A stretch of DNA of 64,000 bases from Shewanella eurypsychrophilus (GCF_007004545.3 NZ_CP045503.2:4682102-4746101); one strand, 5' to 3'; positions 16,061 through 24,866 are shown, numbered from the stretch's first letter. Translations and numbers: made by a program. The notes: a model not told the origin generated them from the letters alone.

Positions 16061-16075
16061 TAAACGCCTGTTTGA
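16061..16075 (+). promoter_or_regulatory. PsrA-like palindrome upstream of the acyl-CoA ligase gene
   Basis: TAAACGCCTGTTTGA resembles the inverted repeat CAAAC-N4-GTTTG bound by PsrA, a TetR-type fatty-acid-responsive regulator of beta-oxidation genes in Pseudomonas and Shewanella. It lies about 75 bp before the fadD-like start. One half-site base deviates, so this is a candidate only. Confidence 0.45.
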
Positions 16076-16148
16076 TTTTTTAAAAATATAGCATTGCTAA
16101 ACATAAATAACGCTATTTGACGATTAGATGACAACAAGGGTTTAAGGC

Positions 16149-17750
16149 ATGGCATACGATTCAGATCCAACTCTCGACCTCACTCAATACACATCACTTA
16201 TCGATTTGATTGAGCAAGCCAGTGAAAAGTATGCCGATAAAACGGCCTATGCCTGTTTAGGCCATCACAGTACGTTTAGTGATATAGAGCGTGACTCACG
16301 CTACTTTGCCGCTTATCTGCAAAATATTCCAGGCTTGAGAGTCGGAGATCGTATTGCTATTCAGCTGCCTAATATCACCCAATACGTGATTGCGGCTTAC
16401 GGTGCAATTCGTTCAGGTATGGTGCTGGTAAACACCAACCCGCTATATACCGAACGCGAGTTAACCCATCAATATAATGACTCAGGCGCTAAAGTCTTAG
16501 TCGTACTGTCGGATCTACTACCAAACCTTGAGAATGTAGTTGCCAACACAAGAATAGACACTGTCATTTCGACTCATGCGGCGGATCTGCTCGCACCTCA
16601 GGCACAACCAGAGGTTAGCTTTGAAACACATAAACTGTTAGATGTTTTAGCCCTGGGAAAAAGTCTCCCATTTGAACGCTTAAGCGCCAACTTAACCGAG
16701 CTTGCAGCACTGCAGTATACCGGTGGCACTACCGGATTATCTAAGGGTGCGATGCTTAGCCACTGCAATTTAATTGCGAATGCGATGCAGATAAAATCAC
16801 GCTTGAGCGACAAGTTAGTAGAAGGTGAGGAGATATTTGTTGCACCACTGCCTGTCTACCATATCTATGCCTTCATGGTGAATCTAGTGCTGTATTTCGA
16901 GCGCGGTTGTTGTTCTGTTCTGGTACCTAACCCAAGAGATATCTCATCACTTATCAAGACACTATCAAACTACCCTTTTACTGGCTTCGCTGGGCTCAAC
17001 ACCCTGTTTGTCGGTTTGTGTCATCAGCCAGAATTTAAAGCGTTAGATTTTAGCCACCTTAAGGTCACCATCTCAGGTGGCACGGCCCTAACACAAGCAG
17101 CTGCGAATATGTGGCAAGAGACCACCAAGTGCACCATATCTGAAGGCTATGGCTTATCCGAAACCTCTCCGGTTGTGTCACTCAACGCGCCCGGTCTTGA
17201 GCAGTTAGGCACCATTGGTAAGCCCGTCATTGATACTTGTGTAAAGATCCTCGATAACGATGATAATGAAGTGCCTCAGGGCGAAACTGGCGAACTGGCA
17301 GTCAAGGGCCCTCAGGTAATGAGTGGCTATTGGAACAAGCCCGAAGAGACTGCCCAGGTAATGACCAAGGACGGCTATTTCAAAACGGGTGACATTGCCT
17401 TAGCGACGAAAGACGGTCTGCATAAGATAGTCGATCGTAAGAAAGATATGATTATTGTCTCAGGCTTTAACGTCTATCCAAATGAAGTCGAAGATGTGCT
17501 GGCTAATCATGAGTCTATACTGGAATGTGCCGTTATCGGCATTAAAGATGAACGCAGCGGCGAAGCGGTAAAAGCCGTTATTGTGTTAGCTGATCAAGCT
17601 GCTGATACTGATGCTGCAAAGCTCGCTATCACAGCATACTGCCGAGAGCAGCTTACCGCTTATAAAATACCGAAACAGATAGAATTTATGGCAGCACTGC
17701 CTAAATCGACAGTGGGCAAAATCTTGCGTAGAGAGTTAAGAAAAAGCTAA
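16149..17750 (+). CDS. fadD: Long-chain-fatty-acid-CoA ligase, FadD-like
   Basis: 533 residues, an acyl-adenylate-forming enzyme that activates fatty acids with ATP and CoA for beta-oxidation or lipid synthesis. The AMP-binding P-loop reads LQYTGGTTGLSKGAMLSH, the second motif SEGYGLSETSPVVSLN, the hinge DRKKDMIIVSGFNVYPNEVE, and the catalytic Lys near the end in PKSTVGKILRREL. Length and motifs match FadD rather than short-chain ligases. Monocistronic, ending in a perfect palindrome shared with the convergent hydrolase gene. Probable fatty-acid control through the PsrA-like site. Confidence 0.92.
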   Translation: MAYDSDPTLDLTQYTSLIDLIEQASEKYADKTAYACLGHHSTFSDIERDSRYFAAYLQNIPGLRVGDRIAIQLPNITQYVIAAYGAIRSGMVLVNTNPLYTERELTHQYNDSGAKVLVVLSDLLPNLENVVANTRIDTVISTHAADLLAPQAQPEVSFETHKLLDVLALGKSLPFERLSANLTELAALQYTGGTTGLSKGAMLSHCNLIANAMQIKSRLSDKLVEGEEIFVAPLPVYHIYAFMVNLVLYFERGCCSVLVPNPRDISSLIKTLSNYPFTGFAGLNTLFVGLCHQPEFKALDFSHLKVTISGGTALTQAAANMWQETTKCTISEGYGLSETSPVVSLNAPGLEQLGTIGKPVIDTCVKILDNDDNEVPQGETGELAVKGPQVMSGYWNKPEETAQVMTKDGYFKTGDIALATKDGLHKIVDRKKDMIIVSGFNVYPNEVEDVLANHESILECAVIGIKDERSGEAVKAVIVLADQAADTDAAKLAITAYCREQLTAYKIPKQIEFMAALPKSTVGKILRRELRKS

Positions 17751-17762
17751 GAAAATGACCAA

Positions 17763-17801
17763 CAAGGTACGAGTTCCTAGGTCCTAGGAACTCGTACCTT
17801 G
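17763..17801. terminator. Perfect 18-bp-arm CTAG palindrome, bidirectional terminator
   Basis: CAAGGTACGAGTTCCTAG and its exact reverse complement are separated by only GTC. The stem ends in CTAG at the loop. It lies between convergent genes and is the most perfect member of the CTAG intergenic family. Confidence 0.75.
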
Positions 17802-17807
17802 CTTCAT

Positions 17808-18818
17808 CTACAATCCCTCTAACCACTCCTTAATAACAGGCCTGACATCTGGGCTGACGACTATGCCCATATGGCTTAAACCTGGCAATACCTTCACTTG
17901 AGTCTTTTGACTGTTAACAGCATGCTTAGTGATTAATCCCTGATACTTATCGGCAAACATGGTCTCATCTTTGCTGCCAGCAAGGAGCAATAAGGGCTGA
18001 GTCAGCGCACTTAAATCTTTGCCATAATCCCTTGGAGCAAATGAGGTGTTAAGCCTGTAGGAGTAAGCGAGTGTTTCAGTGCCATTTCGTACCTCTGGGG
18101 GCATATTAAACTCGATACTGATCAGATGGTTTAAGCCATGAATACCGATATTATTTAGCATACTCAAACCAATAATTCTGGCGGTATAGGGCTTAGCCCA
18201 ACCACCCGCATTGGGCCGAGTTGTAGACGCGTTATAATAGACAAATGGTGCCAGCAGCAGATAGGCATCGGCCAATTGCCCATGTGTGCCACCTGCGAAA
18301 CGGATCGCTAAGCCACCGCCAGATGAGTGGCCGCCCATGATGATGCTGGAACCGGGCGAGTCCTGTTTTATCCCTATAATCAGATCGGTAAGGTCATCTT
18401 CGAACTGGCCGATATAATCGATATCTCCGCGCCGCTTAGGGTTAACGCCATGGCCACGCAGATCCGGCGTGTAGACCTGCGCCAAGCCCTGCTCACTGAT
18501 AAATTTGGCCAGCGGATAAAACTGTTGGCTGTGCCAGCCGGAGCCATGGAGTAAAATTAACACCTTATCCGAGTCTGAAGAGTAATACCGATATTGAAGC
18601 TGGCCTTCCCCTCTTGTGCCATAGCTTTGCAGTGGCGGCATCTGGCTGTAGTCGATAAGCATTTCACTGAAGTTAATACCGGCTTGCTTATCAGACGTAT
18701 CTGCTTCGTCAGGTTCTGATGATGACACACCAAACAGGGTAAGACTCATCGCGATAACAAGGTAGCCCCCCATAGATAACAGCACAGAGAATAGTACTTT
18801 TTTTATCACTTTATTCAT
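17808..18818 (-). CDS. Membrane-anchored or secreted alpha/beta hydrolase
   Basis: 336 residues. N-terminal hydrophobic segment VLFSVLLSMGGYLVIAMSLTL acts as signal or anchor, so the enzyme probably faces the periplasm. The fold signature is clear: LILLHGSGWHSQQF (oxyanion strand), DLRGHG, nucleophile elbow GGHSSGGGLA, then the acid in GSKDETMF and the His in GLSHMG. It resembles monoacylglycerol lipase or lysophospholipase-like hydrolases, but substrate cannot be named. It lies 25 bp downstream of the next listed gene on the same strand, so the two are probably co-transcribed. Confidence 0.85.
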   Translation of the reverse strand: MNKVIKKVLFSVLLSMGGYLVIAMSLTLFGVSSSEPDEADTSDKQAGINFSEMLIDYSQMPPLQSYGTRGEGQLQYRYYSSDSDKVLILLHGSGWHSQQFYPLAKFISEQGLAQVYTPDLRGHGVNPKRRGDIDYIGQFEDDLTDLIIGIKQDSPGSSIIMGGHSSGGGLAIRFAGGTHGQLADAYLLLAPFVYYNASTTRPNAGGWAKPYTARIIGLSMLNNIGIHGLNHLISIEFNMPPEVRNGTETLAYSYRLNTSFAPRDYGKDLSALTQPLLLLAGSKDETMFADKYQGLITKHAVNSQKTQVKVLPGLSHMGIVVSPDVRPVIKEWLEGL

Positions 18819-18843
18819 AAAGATCCCTCTTCTATAAAATGTG

Positions 18844-19314
18844 TCAGCTCACTTCTGGCACCAGTTTCTGTTTGAAGATTATCTCGGGTGGTCGATCACA
18901 CACGACTTCGACACAATCATCACTGGTCGTTATAAAATAGGAGAATCCATCATCGCTGCCCATGGCAAAACTCACCGGACTCTCTTCACTCCAGCCATGA
19001 CCTTTAACTTTGAAACAGTTATGCTCCGTCTTCTTCTCAGCCCAGATATCCAGCAAACCTCCCTCATCTAACACCCGAAACGCCGATGCAGATAGGAATC
19101 TCAATTCATACACCCCCTCAGTTTCCAGATGAAATACCGTAAGGGTTAATATCTCTTTCGAGCCTGTCGGTATCGGCAGGCGATAGGTTTCCCCTCCGGG
19201 ATAACTAACGCTCCATTCGTCTCCGCCCCACATTGCGTTAACGAGAAATAACTCTCCCTGATTGAAAGGGGTGTCCCAAGTATCAAACATCATAGGTAAA
19301 TAGTCTCCACTCAT
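18844..19314 (-). CDS. Hypothetical protein, 156 aa
   Basis: I do not recognise the family. The product is acidic, beta-rich, with several Trp and Gly (MWGGDEWSVSYPGGETYRLP), no signal peptide and no membrane segment. Two cysteines lie near the end (DDCVEVVCDRPPE). It directly precedes the hydrolase gene with 25 bp between them, so co-expression is likely. No codon oddity was noticed. Upstream lies repeat-rich DNA. Confidence 0.65.
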   Translation of the reverse strand: MSGDYLPMMFDTWDTPFNQGELFLVNAMWGGDEWSVSYPGGETYRLPIPTGSKEILTLTVFHLETEGVYELRFLSASAFRVLDEGGLLDIWAEKKTEHNCFKVKGHGWSEESPVSFAMGSDDGFSYFITTSDDCVEVVCDRPPEIIFKQKLVPEVS

Positions 19315-19349
19315 ATCAGTCCATCATATTCGCTCGTAACTCTAATCTT

Positions 19350-19382
19350 CTGGGCCTTCGCGGCTAAAGCCGCTCCTACACT
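19350..19382. repeat. Short dispersed palindrome (CGCGGCTAAAGCCGCTCCT)
   Basis: The core CGGCTTTAGCCG or its complement occurs here, at about 3239 and (CCGGCTTTAGCCGG) after the nlpE-like gene at 5977. A small dispersed palindrome family with no T-run. Confidence 0.45.
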
Positions 19383-19436
19383 TGCTGCTTACAACTCCAA
19401 GGCCCTAGCTCGTAGCTCGTAGCTCGTTATACAGTC

Positions 19437-19534
19437 TCAGTGATCAACTGCAGGCTGGCAAACTTGCGATATCGATACCATCCAACTCAATGCTGCCACT
19501 GTCTAAGCAATAAAATCGCTGCTGCAGTTCAAAC
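19437..19534 (-). pseudogene. Fragment of the neighbouring ABC exporter gene with internal deletion
   Basis: CAGTGATCAACTGCAGGCTG at the start matches the 3' end of the ABC exporter gene at about 23031-23058, and the following ATATCGATACCATCC plus CTCAATGCTGCCACTGTCTA matches an internal part near 23560-23625. The two pieces are joined with about 490 bp missing and carry several substitutions. It is in the same orientation as the intact gene, 3.6 kb away. This is a decayed duplicate. Confidence 0.75.
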
Positions 19535-19769
19535 AGCCTCCTCTTTTGGCCCACCAAAGTAGGTAAGCCCCAAGGCAATGCTTAGGTAGATGGCAATATG
19601 CGCTCATTGACATCATGTCCCCATCATCAGATAAGTTCAATCATAAGTTAGTTTGCTTCGAATGAAGCATGATGGCATTTTGTCTTTGCTTCATTAGGAT
19701 GTGTTGGTATTTGGGAATGTGTTTGAAGGTCTAACCTTCAATGTCACCTATCGCTTCCCAGCGGGGGGT

Positions 19770-19850
19770 GTGCAGATGCTTCTATGACACACTGCAAGTA
19801 CATCCTTGTAAGTTCGGCCGTGACACGGACGGTCACAGCCGCATCTACAC
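19770..19850. repeat. Palindromic dispersed element, copy A
   Basis: Begins GTGCAGATGC and ends GCATCTACAC, outer arms that are inverted complements, enclosing CACTGCAAGTACATCC and an inner CCGTGACACGGACGGTCAC hairpin. Related copies lie near 20411, 21386-21472 (split by the IS), 46026-46122 and 47371-47480. The rest of the 19315-19997 gap holds the ABC fragment and nothing else recognised. Confidence 0.7.
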
Positions 19851-19997
19851 TTGGGGTTTAACAAGCAGTCCTACCTTGTCCAATCGGAGTCTTTTGTTAC
19901 TTTTGAAAGTGTGACAGTCCGATTTTTATTGTGCATGTGGCATAATGGCATTCATTAGATAACAGATAGCTAGATAGCTAGATAACAGAGAGCAACA

Positions 19998-20267
19998 ATG
20001 GACAACGAACAAGACAGCTACATGACTCAAGAGATGTTAATTGAAACCGTCGAAAATCAGATCGCCGACGGTGAACCCCAAAAGGTAAAAGCAACCTTGA
20101 TGCGTTTAGTCATGACAGGAACGTCCCGTGAAGAAGCGATTCAATGGATAGCCTGCGCACTGGCTGTGGAAATATTCGACATAATGAAAAATGAAACCAC
20201 TTTTAACGCAAAGCGTTATGACCAACATTTGGATGCATTACCGAATATGGATTGGCTAGACGATTAA
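19998..20267 (+). CDS. Conserved-looking hypothetical protein, 89 aa
   Basis: 89 residues, acidic and helical: TVENQIADGEPQKVKATLMR and MTGTSREEAIQWIACALAVE, then a tail RYDQHLDALPNMDWLDD. No signal peptide or membrane segment. I do not recognise a named family, although the layout (paired helices with a REEA motif) looks like a small conserved bacterial domain. The ATG follows AGAGAGCAACA. Isolated between repeat elements. Confidence 0.65.
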   Translation: MDNEQDSYMTQEMLIETVENQIADGEPQKVKATLMRLVMTGTSREEAIQWIACALAVEIFDIMKNETTFNAKRYDQHLDALPNMDWLDD

Positions 20268-20333
20268 GCTGGCCTTTGAATGAAGGCTGATTACATTTTT
20301 GTTGGCTCATTGGGCTATGTGGGTACTTGATGG

Positions 20334-20402
20334 TGAGTTTTAGCAACTACATCGTGGCCCATTGCGAGGCCGATTAAAAGGGGATGGGTCCATTCCATTA
20401 TC
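20334..20402 (-). mobile_element. Detached left end of the IS110/IS1111-type element
   Basis: These 69 bp are the near-exact reverse complement of 21474-21542, the left end of the intact IS, including the subterminal GGGATGGGTCCAT. Immediately outside lies half of a palindromic element (GCTCGCAGCTGCATCTACAC), the same kind of target as that of the intact copy. It is therefore the remains of a second insertion in opposite orientation whose transposase has been lost. Confidence 0.8.
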
Positions 20403-20555
20403 CATGTTTCGGAAGCTCGCAGCTGCATCTACACAGGTTGTTTAACAAGAATATTTCTCTTGTTAGCTAAGCGCATTGCTATGGAAGTATGATCTCGGAA
20501 ACAGATCAATTATTACGATCCTTTTGTTTTTAATCATTACTAGAAAGCCTATGTA

Positions 20556-21077
20556 TTACTTCCAGCACTCAGGACCGAAAATATCAAAGTCAGATTCATC
20601 ATCAGTATGCATAAACAACCGAATTTCTTTACCTTTATTAGTGGTAATTAAATTAATATTATTACCGCTAAATAAGGGCGCGTAGTGCAAGGTCTCATCT
20701 ATAGTTGTAGTAGCATAACCTCTGAAATCAACTATATGCTCAACTGTTTCTCCCACTTTTAAAACATACCAGTCGTACTGTTCATAATTTGGTTTAGCTT
20801 TGTATTTAAGGTTTATTGCTTGCCCTTCTGGGTCTGTATACAAAGATAAACCAGCATAGATTGGATCAAACTTTGATTTATCCATATAGTGAGGATCAAC
20901 AAGTAAATGTTGCCCAGAGACATTGGTAAAACTTAGTGTAATCTGACCCTCAGCAGTACATAAAGGAGCAATACCTACGGTTATATAGCTGCCATCATTG
21001 CTTGTTGAACTTGCTACCGCTGCATTAGCAACAAATGTAAAAGTCACAGCTGCCATCATAGTCATAAAGTTCTTCAT
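20556..21077 (-). CDS. Secreted hypothetical protein, 173 aa
   Basis: A signal peptide MKNFMTMMAAVTFTFVANAA with cleavage near AVASS sends it to the periplasm or outside. The mature 150 residues are beta-rich, with Cys in APLCTAEG and a closing GPECWK that could form a disulfide. No family recognised. AT-rich compared with its neighbours and set between the detached IS end and the intact IS, so it is plausibly acquired DNA or a passenger. AGGGGAATATTT precedes the ATG. Confidence 0.65.
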   Translation of the reverse strand: MKNFMTMMAAVTFTFVANAAVASSTSNDGSYITVGIAPLCTAEGQITLSFTNVSGQHLLVDPHYMDKSKFDPIYAGLSLYTDPEGQAINLKYKAKPNYEQYDWYVLKVGETVEHIVDFRGYATTTIDETLHYAPLFSGNNINLITTNKGKEIRLFMHTDDESDFDIFGPECWK

Positions 21078-21385
21078 AAATATTCCCCTAGGGTCTGATC
21101 AAAAAGTAAGCGCTATTGAGTAATATCTCTAGTGGGTCTGCTCTTAGGCGTTTATTTGCTGGGAGCTAGTGGGGTCAGTGTATACTTTAATTCCCCACAC
21201 TTAACCTAGTAGCAGTCAGGAAGTCTCTCACTTCCTCTGAACTAGCTCTATTGGAGGAAGTGTTAGGTTGCCATACACCTCATAAAGTAAATAATCGCTT
21301 TATGACCTTTAACCCTAACAACATTTTGTCCAGAAATGAGTTGCTGCCAGTAAGCTTAAATCCGGAGCCGTACCTTTCTTTAAAT

Positions 21386-21472
21386 CAATAAAGTGTGAAC
21401 GCGGCTGTGACCTTCCGTGACATGGATGTCACGGCAGAGCCCACAGGAATTGTGCTTGCGGCGAGTCACAGA
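21386..21472. repeat. Palindromic dispersed element, copy C, interrupted by the IS
   Basis: AACGCGGCTGTGACCTTCCG, TGACATGGATGTCACGG, AGAGCCCACAGGAATTGTGC and GCGGCGAGTCACAG match the uninterrupted copy at 47371-47480. The missing right end, AGTGTTTGCACATCCCTCGC followed by CGGGCAGGCG, is found beyond the IS at 22853-22882, so the IS splits the element. Confidence 0.75.
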
Positions 21473-21561
21473 TAATGGAATGGACCCATCCCCTTTTAAT
21501 CGGCCTCGCAATGGGCCACGATGTAGTTGCTAAAACTCATCAGAAAGAGGACGGGTCCACT

Positions 21562-22578
21562 ATGAAGATTACTACAATTGGTTTAGATATCGCAAAGTCT
21601 GTTTTTCATTTTGTTGCAGTAAATCAGGCTGGCAAGCTAGTAAAAAAGAAGATGCTCAGGCGAAAAGATGTGATGTGCTTTGTTGCCAAGATAGAGCCAT
21701 GCCTAATAGTCATGGAGGCCTGTGGTAGCGCAAACTATTGGGCTAGGGAGTTTCAAAAACTCGGGCACCAAGTGAAGTTAATCGCGCCACAATTTGTCAT
21801 TCCCTATCGACAAGGGAATAAGAATGATTATAACGATGCCCTTGCCATTGCTGAGGCTGCCCAAAGGCCGAACATGCGCTTCGTACAACCAAAGCCTGTT
21901 GAACAGCAGGATGTACAGATGCTTCACCGAATGAGGCAGCGTTTAAACAAACAGTCTACAGCTTTAGTCAACCAAGTCAGAGGCATGCTGGCAGAATACG
22001 GCATCGTAATAGCGAAAAGCAAAGCGGCATTTAGAAAAGCGTTTCCTGACATTTTATCTGATGAAAACAATGAGCTGACAGTGAAAGGAAGATACATATT
22101 TCGTCAGTTGCATGACGAGTTTAGCGATATTGAGAAACGTCTAAAAAGCTGTGATATGCAGATAGTAGAAGAGAGAAATACAAACCCAGTTTGCCAGCGT
22201 ATAGAGACATCGCCAGGTATAGGCCCTATCACCTCTACTGCTTTTTACGCAGCCGTAGGGGATGGAAAAGACTTCACCAATGGTAGGCACTTCTCAGCCT
22301 GGTGTGGCTTAGTGCCAAAGCAACATAGCAGTGGCGGTATTGATAACCTGCTAGGGATAAGTAAAAGAGGCAATGCCTATTTACGAACGTTATTTATACA
22401 CGGCGCAAGAGCGGTCTTGCAGCACTGCGGAGGGAAGCAAGATAAGCTGAGCCGCTGGGCATACGCTTTGGCTGAAAGAAAGGGGTTCAATAAAGCTTGT
22501 GTTGCAGTAGCGAACAAGCTTGCAAGAATGACCTGGGCTATTGCTGCAAGGGAAGATGAATATAGGACATTTGCGTAG
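21562..22578 (+). CDS. IS110-family transposase (DEDD and Transposase_20 domains)
   Basis: The start at 21562 (MKITTIGLDIAKSVFHF) follows AGAGGAC; longer frames upstream run into the IS end and are not used. N-terminal RuvC-like DEDD domain: Asp in GLDIAKS, Glu in IVMEACGSANYWAR, Asp pair in NKNDYNDALAIAEA. C-terminal Transposase_20 domain: SPGIGPITSTAFYAAVGDG, HFSAWCGLVPKQHSSGG and GISKRGNAYLRTLFIHGAR with the catalytic Ser. It performs site-specific recombination guided, in this family, by a bridge RNA from the element's non-coding end. Complete and apparently functional. Confidence 0.93.
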   Translation: MKITTIGLDIAKSVFHFVAVNQAGKLVKKKMLRRKDVMCFVAKIEPCLIVMEACGSANYWAREFQKLGHQVKLIAPQFVIPYRQGNKNDYNDALAIAEAAQRPNMRFVQPKPVEQQDVQMLHRMRQRLNKQSTALVNQVRGMLAEYGIVIAKSKAAFRKAFPDILSDENNELTVKGRYIFRQLHDEFSDIEKRLKSCDMQIVEERNTNPVCQRIETSPGIGPITSTAFYAAVGDGKDFTNGRHFSAWCGLVPKQHSSGGIDNLLGISKRGNAYLRTLFIHGARAVLQHCGGKQDKLSRWAYALAERKGFNKACVAVANKLARMTWAIAAREDEYRTFA

Positions 22579-22836
22579 CAGTTAGCCCTACAGTAAGACG
22601 AACCGAGTTAGTGTAAAAACACACCAGCAAGTTGCTACGACACTTGATTTGATGATGAGACAGTCAGACTGCTCTACTTAAAACCTTACAAACACTTAGG
22701 CTCTATAAGAAGCCGTACAGATGATAAGGAAAGTAGAGGCAAATATCCATCAGGGCCAGAGGTTAACCTCATAAACAGGCCGAATATATGGGTGCAATGA
22801 ACTCTTCTCAAAATTGATATCAAATGTCTTGCAAAC
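22579..22836 (+). ncRNA. Non-coding 3' segment of the IS, candidate bridge-RNA region
   Basis: About 260 bp without a plausible gene lies between the transposase stop and the right subterminal repeat. In IS1111-group elements the long non-coding end sits downstream of the transposase and encodes the bridge RNA that pairs with target and donor. Only position and length support the call; I could not assign the loops reliably by eye. Confidence 0.4.
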
Positions 22837-23021
22837 GGGATGGGTCCATATAAGTGTTTGCACATCCCTCGCCGGGCAGGCGTTTAATAGCAATGAAATA
22901 TCGGCAAACCTAATATTGCCAAATACCAAAACCTTCAAATGAACCCATCCAAAGATACTTCCTACCTGTTATCAGACAGGTTAAGCCAATTTGTTATCCG
23001 ACAAGTCGATCACACCACTGG

Positions 23022-24866
23022 TTAAGCAACATCAGTGATCAACTGCAAGCTGGCAAACTCTCGATAGAGCTCACTTGAGCCCATTAACTCTTGATGTGTG
23101 CCGCTAGCGATCAGTTGGCCTTTATCCATCACTAAGATACGATCGGCATTAAGCACTGTCGCTAAGCGATGGGCAATAATCAAGGTGGTCTTGCCGACCA
23201 TTAAGCTGTCTAACGCTTGCTTAACTTTATGCTCACTGATGGCATCGAGGGCGCTGGTTGCCTCATCGAGAAGCAGTATTGGCCTATCGGCTAATATGGC
23301 GCGGGCGATGGCGATGCGCTGCTTCTGACCACCAGATAAACGTACACCTCGTTCGCCTAAATAAGTGTCATAGCCGTCACTAAACTCACTGATGAATTCA
23401 TGGGCACGCGCCGCTTCACAGGCTTTGATCACCTCAGATTCGCTGGCATCTAAGCGACCATAGCGGACATTTTCTAACACTGAGGTGGCAAAAATAACCG
23501 AATCTTGTGGCACCAGTGCATATTGCTGACGTAGCTCCTGAGGTTTAAGCTGCGCAATATCGATACCATCGAGCTCAATGCTGCCGCTATCTAAGCTGTA
23601 AAAACGCTGTAGCAGTTCAAATAAGGTGCTCTTACCCGCACCACTAGCCCCTACTAACGCGACGCGCTCGCCAGGCTGGATATGAATATCTAGCCCTCGA
23701 ATCACCTCTTCATCTTTAGTGCTACTTTGAGCACTCATATTTTGATAGCTGAAACGCACCTGTTTTAACAGCAGTTCGCCCTTTACTTGCTCAGGCAGAG
23801 TCAATGGATAGTCTACGATTGGAATATCTATCGGCGCTTCAACCAACTCGATTAAGCGTTCGGATGCGCCGGCAGCACGCTGAATTTCACCTATCACTTC
23901 ACTAATGGTGGCGACAGAACCTGCGACCATCACCGCATAAAACATAAAGGCAGATAACTCACCACCTGTCATCCCACCAGCCATCACATCATGGGCACCG
24001 ACCCAAGTCACCAAGGCGATCGCCAGAATACTGAGAAACATCACTAACGCGATAAGCACTGAGCGATACCAGATCCGCCCTCTTGCCGCGTCCATTACCG
24101 ACTCGACTCTTTGAGCAAACAGCTTTCTATCCTGCTCTTCATGAGAATAGGCCTGTACGGTATGGATCTCATGCAGAGTCTCATCCACATAGGCACCAAG
24201 ATCGCCGACTCTATCCTGACTCTTGCGAGACAGCTCTCTCACCTTGCGGCCAAAGAAGAAAATAGGCACCAACACCATAGGCACGGCAAGTAAAACCAGG
24301 CCTGTCATTTTAATGCTGGTGATCGCCATCATGACGATCCCACCAATCACAGTCACACTGGCGCGCAGTGCCATAGAGAGGCTAGAACCAACAACAGATT
24401 GCAGTAAGGTGGAATCGGCAGTGAAGCGGGAGATCACCTCCCCGGTACGTAATTTGGCGTAAAACCCCGGTGAGAGTTTGAGCAAGTGGTCATACACTTT
24501 GAGTCGAATATCCGCGCTGACCCGCTCACCCAACCAGGTCATCAGATAGAAACGACAAAAAATGGCTGAGCTACTCAGCGCTGTGATACCTATCACCAAC
24601 ATGATTATCTCGTTGAGGCGCTCACCATTCTCTTGCAAGAAGCCTTCATCGACCATCAAGCGCACACCTTGCCCTAATGAGAGCCAAGCGAGCGATCCGA
24701 TAAACAGAAAGATAATCGCAGCGATAACTCGTAGTCGATAGGGCTTGAGGAATGTGGCAATCCAAGTCAATACAGAGCGCTTTGCCACATTATCAGGCTG
24801 TTTAGATGCTGATATTGACGAAGAGTGGCCCACTAGCGGTGTCGATATTGCTGTTTTCTGAGTCAA
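23022..24866 (-). CDS. ABC exporter half-transporter, MsbA-like
   Basis: 614 residues: an N-terminal six-helix ABC exporter domain (about 35-320; IIFLFIGSLAWLSLGQGV, GEVISRFTADSTLLQ) fused to an ATPase domain (about 350-600) with Walker A GASGAGKST, signature LSGGQKQRIAIARAIL, Walker B PILLLDEATSALD and H-loop IIAHRLATV. It works as a homodimer or heterodimer in the inner membrane and exports lipids or hydrophobic compounds. The related family in gammaproteobacteria is separate from the essential MsbA of lipid A export; substrate unknown. A decayed piece of this gene lies at 19437-19534. Confidence 0.92.
   Translation of the reverse strand: MTQKTAISTPLVGHSSSISASKQPDNVAKRSVLTWIATFLKPYRLRVIAAIIFLFIGSLAWLSLGQGVRLMVDEGFLQENGERLNEIIMLVIGITALSSSAIFCRFYLMTWLGERVSADIRLKVYDHLLKLSPGFYAKLRTGEVISRFTADSTLLQSVVGSSLSMALRASVTVIGGIVMMAITSIKMTGLVLLAVPMVLVPIFFFGRKVRELSRKSQDRVGDLGAYVDETLHEIHTVQAYSHEEQDRKLFAQRVESVMDAARGRIWYRSVLIALVMFLSILAIALVTWVGAHDVMAGGMTGGELSAFMFYAVMVAGSVATISEVIGEIQRAAGASERLIELVEAPIDIPIVDYPLTLPEQVKGELLLKQVRFSYQNMSAQSSTKDEEVIRGLDIHIQPGERVALVGASGAGKSTLFELLQRFYSLDSGSIELDGIDIAQLKPQELRQQYALVPQDSVIFATSVLENVRYGRLDASESEVIKACEAARAHEFISEFSDGYDTYLGERGVRLSGGQKQRIAIARAILADRPILLLDEATSALDAISEHKVKQALDSLMVGKTTLIIAHRLATVLNADRILVMDKGQLIASGTHQELMGSSELYREFASLQLITDVA

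Larger units (their letters stand above)
21473..22852 (+). mobile_element. IS110-family element, IS1111-like group
   Basis: About 1.38 kb. Subterminal inverted repeats ATGGACCCATCCC (21480-21492) and GGGATGGGTCCAT (22837-22849) are perfect over 13 bp and set in a few bases from the ends, as in the IS1111 group. A 338-residue transposase is intact and a longer non-coding stretch lies on its 3' side. Ends are deduced by joining the flanks and comparing with the uninterrupted repeat copies: ...GTCACAG | IS | AGTGTTTGCACA... The exact boundary may shift by one or two bases because of the shared target core. Confidence 0.85.

Noticed and set aside
20476..20685. Rightward 69-codon frame
   Set aside because: Antisense to the secreted 173-residue protein that has a clear signal peptide.
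22750..22938. Leftward 62-codon frame across the right end of the IS
   Set aside because: It crosses the IS boundary and the split palindromic element, so it is not a coherent gene.
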